Shown: piece by piece, positions 1 to 5,193 of the stretch | Layout: each line of letters starts with the position of its first letter | Position numbering within the stretch: the first letter of the stretch is position 1 | DNA from: Gemmatimonadales bacterium UBA4456 | GTDB taxonomy: Bacteria > Gemmatimonadota > Gemmatimonadetes > Longimicrobiales > Gaopeijiaceae | Length of the DNA: 7,906 nt | NCBI GenBank assembly: GCA_002390225.1 | Contig: DGOW01000107.1 | Span: 1-7,906, forward strand | Direction of reading: 5' to 3' | The notes under the pieces: model-generated | Told to the model about the DNA's origin: nothing | The model's input: the letters and a program-made list of their open reading frames with translations, nothing else | Database searches by the model: none | Position numbers and translations under genes: made by a program

Positions 1-875
1 CCGTACCCAAACGAGATGCCCTTCGCGACGATCACACGGGTACCGGACCGACCTGCTGCCTGGAGGGTGATCTTCACGTCAGCGGTGCGCTCGCGACGAA
101 GCGCCCGCTCCTTCCTCATGGACTGGAGTGCGCGCACGCGTCCCTCGTTCCTGGTCCGACGCGCCTTGATACCTCGGCGGATCCACGTCTCCTCTTCCGA
201 CAGCTTCCGATCGAACTCCGCCCACTGCTTCTCCTCCGCCCGGAGCGCGTCCTGCTTTCGTTCGAGGTACTGTCGATAACCGCACGCCCACGAGGTCAGG
301 CGACCGCGATCGAGTTCGACAATACGGGTGGCCAACGCCTGTAGAAACGTCCGGTCATGAGTGACGAACAGCAGGCTTCCATCGTACCGGCGCAGGAAGT
401 TTTCCAACCACTCGATGCCGTCGAGGTCCAGATGGTTGGTGGGCTCGTCCAGAAGAAGCCCATCGGGCTCGGAGACGAGAGCGCGGCCCAGAAGGGCTCG
501 TCGCTTCTGGCCGCCGGACAGGGTCTCGAACCGTGCTTCCGGCTGAAGCCCCATCAACGAAACCTGCCGTTGAACGGCGTGATGGTCGGCAGCGTGGTCG
601 GGCACCCCGGCGGCGATGACCTCTTCGACCGTGTCGGGGAGGCCGGACGGGACCTCCTGAGGAAGCACCGCGATTCGTGTACCAGACTCGAGCACGACAG
701 TGCCGCGATCGGGCACAATCACGCCCGCAATGATGCCGAGCAGCGTGGACTTGCCTTCGCCATTTCGACCCACGAGCCCGACGCGCTCACCCCGTTCGAT
801 CTGGAGGGTCGCGTTGTCCAGAAGCGGTCGCCCGCCGAACGCGATGGTGAGATTCTGGAGGCTGACCAGTGACAC
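1..875 (-). CDS. uup: Uup-type ABC-F ATPase, N-terminal part (3' end outside window)
   Basis: ABC-F proteins are soluble tandem ATPases that act on ribosomes and carry no membrane domain. About 291 residues are visible. They start MSLVSLQNL and run through Walker A GRNGEGKST (residues 36-44), the signature LSGGQ (119-123), Walker B LLLDEPTNHLD (140-150) and the switch histidine in THD (H173). The linker helix follows, with EFDRKL, EETWIRRGIKARRTRNEGRVRAL and the beginning of the second ATPase domain. The linker wording is close to E. coli Uup as I remember it, which favours Uup over EttA or a resistance ABC-F. The GTG at 875-873 is chosen because it gives the family's usual MSL start; no convincing Shine-Dalgarno precedes it. 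Oddity: only about 35 residues lie between the end of the Q-loop region and the signature, whereas Uup normally has an extra helical arm there. The C-terminal ATPase domain and any DNA-binding tail are beyond the left edge. Confidence 0.93.
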   Translation of the reverse strand, partial: MSLVSLQNLTIAFGGRPLLDNATLQIERGERVGLVGRNGEGKSTLLGIIAGVIVPDRGTVVLESGTRIAVLPQEVPSGLPDTVEEVIAAGVPDHAADHHAVQRQVSLMGLQPEARFETLSGGQKRRALLGRALVSEPDGLLLDEPTNHLDLDGIEWLENFLRRYDGSLLFVTHDRTFLQALATRIVELDRGRLTSWACGYRQYLERKQDALRAEEKQWAEFDRKLSEEETWIRRGIKARRTRNEGRVRALQSMRKERALRRERTADVKITLQAAGRSGTRVIVAKGISFGY

Positions 876-887
876 AGCTGTTCCGGG

Positions 888-900
888 GGGCGGGACGCCC
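888..900 (-). other. Small GC hairpin in the leader of the uup-like gene
   Basis: GGGCG (888-892) and CGCCC (896-900) form a perfect 5-bp stem with a 3-nt loop, ending 12 bp upstream of the GTG start. It could affect initiation in the leader RNA or be chance in GC-rich DNA. The rest of the 876-1084 spacer shows no convincing promoter to me. Confidence 0.2.
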
Positions 901-1075
901 AGGTATCGGGTATGGAGCGGGGCCGAGAGAAGGTAGCGAAGTCGCGCAGAGGCGAGGTCAGGACGATCCCCGGTGCCGCATCTCTTCTGGGACCCTATCG
1001 TAGACGGGGCCCACTGCGTTCCGCCTGGCTGGCCTGCTGAACGCCGGAAGCCCGACGCCGCCGATCCACCCTTCT

Positions 1076-1080
1076 GGAGA
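1076..1080 (+). promoter_or_regulatory. Ribosome binding site of the NicX-like gene
   Basis: GGAGA lies four bases before the ATG at 1085 and supports that start. Confidence 0.6.
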
Positions 1081-1084
1081 CGCC

Positions 1085-2131
1085 ATGCCGTACGCCCGCA
1101 CCACCACCGGAGCACACGCTGCGACGGAACTGGTCCCTCTGTACCGCCACCAGCTCGAAGCCTGCCGCCTCAGGTCGGGTGAATCCTGCCTGATCATCAC
1201 CGACACGGCATACGATCCTACACCTGCCGCCGCCTGCATGGGGGCAGCACTCGCACTCGAGGCGAATCCCTCGGTTCTGACACTGCCGTTCAGCCGTCCA
1301 TTCTCCGGAGAAACACTCGCGGCAACGCTGGCGGAAGCAGACCTGATCGTGGGATTCACCACCCATCGCCTGCACTACGATTCATACCTGCGAGCAGCCC
1401 TGGACGGAGGAACGCGAGCCCTGCTTGCCGTTCAGCCAGCTCACGTCCTGCAGAGACTCACGGCCGATCCCGAGGTGGTGACCCGGACACGGCTGGGAGC
1501 CGAACGACTCGCCGCGGCCAAGACCGTTTCCATGACCTCTGCCCGTGGCACCGACCTGACGATGACCGTATCCGGTCGGCCCGCCCTGGCTCACTGTGGC
1601 GTTGCGGACGAAGCCGGGCACTTCGACTTCTGGGGGGCGGCGATGGTCGAGATCGCCCCACTGGAGGGGAGCGTGGAGGGTACGCTCGTGCTCGGTCGTG
1701 GAGATCAGATTTTTCACCTCGGTCGCTATGTCGATGATGAGGTGAGTATCCGATTCGAGAACGGTCGCGCCGTCAGTATTGAGGGAGGGCTCGACGCCGT
1801 TCTGCTCGAGTCTCATTTGAGGAGCTACAGGGACCCCAACGCGTTCCTGGCCGGGCACATCGCCTGGGGTACGGACCACCGAGCTTCGTGGACCGCCCCG
1901 CTCGTCCAGTTTCCCGAGGCCGGCGCAGGAAATGCGGACAGCGAGGGCTTCCTGGGTTCAGTGCAGGTCGAGCTCGGCAGCAACGACGATCAGTTCTTCC
2001 GCGGGGCCATCCGGAGTGACGCCCATCTCGGGCTCTGCATGCTCGACACGAGCGTGGTGCTCGATGGCGAACGAGTGATCGAGGCCGGGCGCTTCATCGG
2101 TTCTCTGGAGCGCTGTCAGCCAGATGTGTGA
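1085..2131 (+). CDS. NicX / aminopeptidase T-like putative metalloenzyme
   Basis: This 348-residue cytoplasmic protein has no signal peptide. Its overall pattern fits 2,5-dihydroxypyridine 5,6-dioxygenase (NicX, nicotinate degradation) and the related leucyl-aminopeptidase (M29)-like proteins. Shared landmarks are GGTRALLAVQP (108-118), ADEAGHFDFWG (174-184), EGTLVLGRGD (198-207), the glycine pair in SIEGGLDA (231-238), HIAWGTDHRASWTAP (258-272) and AHLGLCMLD (313-321). From memory, NicX binds iron through a His in HIGWG and an HxD motif. Here H258 and H314 are present, but the Asp position is G316 (codon GGG at 2030-2032). H97 may match the NicX catalytic histidine. Dioxygenase activity therefore cannot be assumed; a hydrolase or a divergent metalloenzyme is equally possible. 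No pyridine-pathway gene lies nearby. The gene appears monocistronic and converges on the cytochrome operon. Family membership is fairly secure; function is not. Confidence 0.8.
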   Translation: MPYARTTTGAHAATELVPLYRHQLEACRLRSGESCLIITDTAYDPTPAAACMGAALALEANPSVLTLPFSRPFSGETLAATLAEADLIVGFTTHRLHYDSYLRAALDGGTRALLAVQPAHVLQRLTADPEVVTRTRLGAERLAAAKTVSMTSARGTDLTMTVSGRPALAHCGVADEAGHFDFWGAAMVEIAPLEGSVEGTLVLGRGDQIFHLGRYVDDEVSIRFENGRAVSIEGGLDAVLLESHLRSYRDPNAFLAGHIAWGTDHRASWTAPLVQFPEAGAGNADSEGFLGSVQVELGSNDDQFFRGAIRSDAHLGLCMLDTSVVLDGERVIEAGRFIGSLERCQPDV

Positions 2132-2164
2132 GCGGGGGTCCGGTCAGGGCTGGCTCACGCTCAC
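2128..2164. terminator. Inverted repeat spanning both convergent stop codons
   Basis: GTGAGCG (2128-2134) and CGCTCAC (2158-2164) form a perfect 7-bp inverted repeat with a 23-nt loop. It overlaps the TGA of the NicX-like gene (2129-2131) and the TGA of the cytochrome gene (complement of 2161-2163). The position suits a bidirectional transcription end, but the loop is long and no T-run follows on either strand. Part of the symmetry comes from the two stop codons themselves. Confidence 0.3.
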
Positions 2165-2640
2165 CACCGGATTCGTCGGAGTAGCTCCGCGTCGGCCGGC
2201 AGCTCGATGTTGCCGGGCTCCCGTCCATTCACTCGGAGGAAGTACGCGAGGACAGCCGCGTACTCCGGCGGTGACAGGCTCCCTGGTCGATCCTCGGGCA
2301 TATTCGTGCTGATGTGCTCGAAGAGGTAGCCGACCGGTTCGGCCATCCACGTCATGGCGAAAATGGGTCCTTTGAACTCGTTGCCCCCGTGACAGGCTGA
2401 GCAGACAGCCGAGAAAATCCCTTCGCCGCGTTCGGCCTGCTCGCTGGTGTACACGGCTGACGACAGCCCTTCCGCCTGCGGCTCGAGCAGGTCCCGTGAC
2501 GCGTCAGGCGCCACGCCCGAGTTGGCAGCTCCCGGTGACGCGCACGCCGTCGCTCCTCCGACGAACAACGCCCACGCGAAAAGCCGTCCCCGTCGGGCGC
2601 GACCGACCGACCGGGTCGAGCCCGGCCGGCCGCCACTCAT
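2161..2640 (-). CDS. Monoheme cytochrome c, exported, possible lipoprotein
   Basis: This 159-residue electron carrier has a single covalent c-type heme site CSACH (C80, C83, H84). A plausible distal methionine is M114 in NMPEDRPGSLSPPEYAAVLAYFL, the usual class I layout with the Met before the C-terminal helix. The N-terminus has an Arg-rich stretch (R10-R19) and a hydrophobic segment (L20-A32) ending ATA-C33. That resembles a lipobox but has Ala instead of Leu at -3, so a membrane-anchored lipoprotein is likely rather than certain. The ATG at 2640 lies five bases after the TPR gene's stop, so the two are probably co-transcribed; there is no strong Shine-Dalgarno, and translational coupling would fit. 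The SPPEYAAVLAYFL helix is typical of small cytochromes serving PQQ- or flavin-dependent dehydrogenases. The divergent dehydrogenase pair starting at 4597 is the obvious candidate donor; this link is inferred from neighbourhood only. Confidence 0.9.
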   Translation of the reverse strand: MSGGRPGSTRSVGRARRGRLFAWALFVGGATACASPGAANSGVAPDASRDLLEPQAEGLSSAVYTSEQAERGEGIFSAVCSACHGGNEFKGPIFAMTWMAEPVGYLFEHISTNMPEDRPGSLSPPEYAAVLAYFLRVNGREPGNIELPADAELLRRIRW

Positions 2641-2645
2641 CTGGA

Positions 2646-4265
2646 TCAGAAGCGCGACGACCTGATGATGATGTCGGCGCGCGCCCAGACCCGCTGGAAG
2701 TCCGACCGTGCCTGGTCGGCGTCCGCACTATGGCCCTGACCCCTGAGTGCCTGCTCCAGGCCAAAGTACGACCAACCGTTGCCCGGATGTTCATCAAGGG
2801 CAATGCGGTAGACCTCTTCGGCCTCGCCAAAGCGCCCTGCCTCGATCAAGGCGGCACCGAGCCAATGACGCGCATGGAAGTTGAGCGCCTCGGGCTCCGC
2901 GTATTCGAGACGGTCGTGCAGTTCAGACGCCCGTTCGAAGGCCGCGATGGCCTCATCGAGGTTGCCCTCCGAACGAAGCATCTCACCACGCAGGATGTCA
3001 CCCGTGATGCTCATCAGGTCGGTGCCGCGGTTGTTCCGCTCCCGCGCATCGTCCGGGAGGGTACGAGCCTTGTCGTCGACCGCCTCCAGATACACAGCGG
3101 CACTGTCAGGTGAGTCGGTCCGAAGGTGAGCATACCCGCGCGCGAACTCCCAGAGTCCGCGGCGCAGGGGCTGTTCGGGCGCCTCGGTCAGACCCAGGAT
3201 TCTCCGGAACTCTCCAAAGCGGAGTAACACCATGGCCTCGTAGAACTGACCGCCGGCAACCTGCCGTGTGTACTCTTCAGCGGCGGCCCGCGAAACCTGT
3301 CCCTGGCCATCCATCGAACCAGCGAAGAAGAGCATGTGCAGGTTGTGGGTGGCGCCGTACGACACCCCTTCCCCGTGCGCGGTCCGCTCGTCAGACCGCC
3401 AGGCCATGGCGTTGGACCGAACCGCCTTGCCCCACCGTCCGAGCACATTGTAGGTGTGCGACGGCATGTGGTTCAGATGACTCGACCCGGGTACCGCCGT
3501 CATGAGGTGATCCGCACACGCCTCGGCCTTCCATGCCACGGATGTCGCTTCGGTGGCGTGGATATAGAGATGACACGCACCAGGATGATTGATGTCCTGT
3601 TCGATGACACCCTCGAGCACACGGTGGAAGCTCTCCACATAGGGGTCGTCAGCTTCGTACAGGGACCGCTGCGTATTGAGGAGCATGAGCGACTCCGCGT
3701 ACAGCGTTCCGACGTCCACATCGCCCGGGTACGACGTGTAGATCTCGGACATCGCCAGGGAGTAGGTGCTGTCCAGTGCCGCACGCATGTCGGGGTCGTG
3801 ATCCGGGACGTAACGAAGCGCCATGGCCCGGATCAGGGCCTTTTCCTTCGGGTCGTCCGTGTGATCGATGAGCGAGAGTGCGCGCTGGGCGGCGTCGTAG
3901 GCCGGCCCCGCGTTGGCATCCGTCATTCGACCGTTGAGGAACGGGCCACGCGCCTGAGCTTCACCCCACGCGCAGATCGCACAGTTCGGGTCCTGCCGTT
4001 GGGCTTCCTCGAACGAACGGATCGCCACCGGAAGCGTAAATGCCCAGACCATCTGCATGCCCTGGTCGAAATACGCTTGCGCGACCGGCAGGTCGGTGTC
4101 GATGGCCCGTGAGTATTCACCGGTGACCTCAGTCAGCAGAGGCACGATAGCCTCCTGCGCCCCGGCGCCCGACGCGGACCCGAGTGACACCCCCGCGAGC
4201 ACGGGCAACGTGAGCAACCGGCAACCGACCGCCGTGAGCAGAGACTTCATCCTCGAACGTTTCAT
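2646..4265 (-). CDS. Exported TPR protein with conserved histidine motifs
   Basis: This 539-residue protein has an N-terminal signal peptide: basic MKRSRMK, a hydrophobic core, and probable signal peptidase I cleavage after SGAGA (near residue 36). TPR-like helices appear early (YFDQGMQMVWAFTLPVAIRSFEEA, 65-88, then DPNCAICAWGEA) and late (GNLDEAIAAFERASELH, 434-450; GRFGEAEEVYRIALDEHPGN, 478-496). The central part carries motifs I associate with a widespread uncharacterised exported TPR family: NHPGACHLYIHATE (226-239), SSHLNHMPSHTYNVLGRWG (261-279) and THNLHM (306-311). The histidines H227, H232, H236, H263, H266, H270, H307 and H310 suggest a metal or cofactor site; that is inference. C95 and C98 form CxxCA, not a heme motif, and may make a disulfide. 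The start is firm: an in-frame TAG sits directly upstream (4268-4266) and GGAGAGG precedes it. The gene leads a probable operon with the cytochrome c. Confidence 0.88.
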   Translation of the reverse strand: MKRSRMKSLLTAVGCRLLTLPVLAGVSLGSASGAGAQEAIVPLLTEVTGEYSRAIDTDLPVAQAYFDQGMQMVWAFTLPVAIRSFEEAQRQDPNCAICAWGEAQARGPFLNGRMTDANAGPAYDAAQRALSLIDHTDDPKEKALIRAMALRYVPDHDPDMRAALDSTYSLAMSEIYTSYPGDVDVGTLYAESLMLLNTQRSLYEADDPYVESFHRVLEGVIEQDINHPGACHLYIHATEATSVAWKAEACADHLMTAVPGSSHLNHMPSHTYNVLGRWGKAVRSNAMAWRSDERTAHGEGVSYGATHNLHMLFFAGSMDGQGQVSRAAAEEYTRQVAGGQFYEAMVLLRFGEFRRILGLTEAPEQPLRRGLWEFARGYAHLRTDSPDSAAVYLEAVDDKARTLPDDARERNNRGTDLMSITGDILRGEMLRSEGNLDEAIAAFERASELHDRLEYAEPEALNFHARHWLGAALIEAGRFGEAEEVYRIALDEHPGNGWSYFGLEQALRGQGHSADADQARSDFQRVWARADIIIRSSRF

Positions 4266-4268
4266 CTA

Positions 4269-4275
4269 CCTCTCC
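4269..4275 (-). promoter_or_regulatory. Ribosome binding site of the TPR gene
   Basis: Read on the minus strand, GGAGAGG is followed by TAG and then the ATG at 4265. The TAG is in frame, which rules out an upstream start. Confidence 0.7.
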
Positions 4276-4533
4276 AGACAGTTGAACACCGCTCCTGCGG
4301 TGATCAATTCCCGACTCATCCGCACCCAAGAACTCCTATGAGCCTACGGTCAGGAGCCGCGGATCGCCAACCTCAAGGTTAGCTGCCAGTCCTGGGGACT
4401 GTTCAGGTGTCGAGGGCTTCCGACTTCCACGGATCGCGCGGCGATTCAACGCTGAGACAAGTCATAGCGAACACAAGCCGGAAGAAACGCCATTTGCCCG
4501 CGCAAAACAGGGCCGATACGCTTTCTCGACATC

Positions 4534-4561
4534 GGTGACCTCGGCTCACGGGCGCGTCACC
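4534..4561. promoter_or_regulatory. Inverted repeat upstream of the dehydrogenase pair, possible operator
   Basis: GGTGAC (4534-4539) and GTCACC (4556-4561) are perfect 6-bp inverted half-sites separated by 16 bp and end 35 bp before the ATG at 4597. The hexamer CTCACG occurs twice in the same region (4545-4550 and 4561-4566). A regulator site or leader hairpin is possible; chance is not excluded. Confidence 0.25.
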
Positions 4562-4596
4562 TCACGTCAGCCATCGAGCGATCAGAGGTAAGGGAC

Positions 4597-5193
4597 ATGG
4601 CACAAGATCGGCGCGCATTTCTCAAGCACTCGGCTGCGGCACTTTCGGCCGTCTCTCTGAGTGCCGAGGACGTCCGCGGCGCGAGCCCCTCGACCGAGCC
4701 ACCTCGAGCGCTCGACGCCACGCTTCTCCGCGCTGCAGGTGACGCCATACTCCCCGAAGCAATCGGGCCCGAGGGGCGTGAAACCGCAGTCGGAGCCTTC
4801 GAACTCTGGCTCTCGGACTTTCAGCCCGTCGCCGAACTGACCCATCCGTACGGTGGTTCGGTGATCCCCTACGGTCCACCGGACCCCCAGCCCGGATGGT
4901 CTGCTCAGCTCGAGGCACTCGATCTGCTCGCTCAGGCTCGATGGGGCGTAAATTTCACCGAACTCTCGGTCGATCAGCGCAGAGAGATCCTCGGTGAGCA
5001 GATGGGTGCTCCCGCCGGGGGGTTCCCTGCTCCGGGCCGCGCTCAGCATGTCGCGGTGGCACTGATGGCCCACTACTTCACGTCGGCCGATGCGGTAGAC
5101 CGGTGCTACGGCGTGCGCATCACAAAGCTCGAGTGCAGGAGCATCGCCGACGTCGGCGAGCGACCGGATCCGCTCCGGGAGGGCCGGCCATGA
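4597..5193 (+). CDS. Gluconate 2-dehydrogenase subunit 3-like protein with Tat signal (dehydrogenase small subunit)
   Basis: This 198-residue protein opens with a twin-arginine signal, DRRAFLKHSAAALSAVSL (residues 4-21), matching the RRxFLK consensus. The mature part follows the small-subunit family pattern: LLRAAGDAILPEA (43-55), AFELWLSDF (67-75), a middle section with ALDLLAQARWGVNFTELSVDQRREIL (107-131), and a C-terminal HYFTSADAVDRCYGV (159-173). In FAD-dependent glucose, fructose and gluconate dehydrogenases this subunit is needed for maturation and carries the flavoprotein across the membrane through Tat. Its stop overlaps the next gene's start as ATGA, so the two are translationally coupled and probably made in equal amounts. 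GAGG (4585-4588) lies eight bases before the ATG. The mature protein has only two cysteines (C170, C180) and no cofactor motif. Family assignment is good; substrate unknown. Confidence 0.85.
   Translation: MAQDRRAFLKHSAAALSAVSLSAEDVRGASPSTEPPRALDATLLRAAGDAILPEAIGPEGRETAVGAFELWLSDFQPVAELTHPYGGSVIPYGPPDPQPGWSAQLEALDLLAQARWGVNFTELSVDQRREILGEQMGAPAGGFPAPGRAQHVAVALMAHYFTSADAVDRCYGVRITKLECRSIADVGERPDPLREGRP
5177..5183 (+). promoter_or_regulatory. Internal ribosome binding site of the GMC gene
   Basis: GGGAGGG inside the end of the small-subunit gene lies six bases before the ATG at 5190. Together with the ATGA overlap it fixes the flavoprotein start and rules out the longer reading beginning at 5103. 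Confidence 0.75.

Larger units (their letters stand above)
4266..4596. promoter_or_regulatory. Divergent intergenic region between the TPR/cytochrome operon and the dehydrogenase pair
   Basis: This 331-bp gene-free stretch must hold the promoters for both divergent operons, because no other upstream space exists for either. I cannot assign -35/-10 boxes with confidence. Symmetric elements visible are AACCT-CA-AGGTT (4369-4380), GCTCCTG (4291-4297) with CAGGAGC (4351-4357), and GGTGAC/GTCACC (listed separately). No convincing coding frame, tRNA or terminator is seen. Confidence 0.5.

Noticed and set aside
357..872. 171-aa open frame on the plus strand opposite the ABC-F gene
   Set aside because: The minus strand encodes unmistakable ATPase motifs across the same bases; this frame is antisense.
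958..1375. Minus-strand frames of 126 and 134 aa over the start of the NicX-like gene
   Set aside because: They overlap the NicX-like coding region in antisense and show low-complexity, patternless translation.
1085..2131. Calling the NicX-like gene a true dihydroxypyridine dioxygenase (nicX)
   Set aside because: The expected Asp ligand is Gly and no nicotinate-pathway neighbours are present, so the gene symbol is withheld.
3972..3983. CAIC-A (C95, C98) in the TPR protein as a heme c site
   Set aside because: The residue after the second Cys is Ala, not His, so it is not a CxxCH heme attachment motif.
3336..4112. Long open frame (258 aa) on the plus strand inside the TPR gene
   Set aside because: It is the complement of a TPR gene with a signal peptide, ribosome site and family motifs; the translation has no recognisable pattern and is Arg/Val-rich as expected from antisense GC-rich DNA.
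4495..4520. TTGCCC ... GATACG as a sigma-70 promoter for the dehydrogenase pair
   Set aside because: The spacing is only about 14 bp and the -10 match is poor.
5103..5189. N-terminal extension of the GMC protein from an ATG at 5103
   Set aside because: The extension is an Arg-rich out-of-frame reading of the small-subunit gene; the ATG at 5190 has a good ribosome site and starts directly at the FAD-binding strand.
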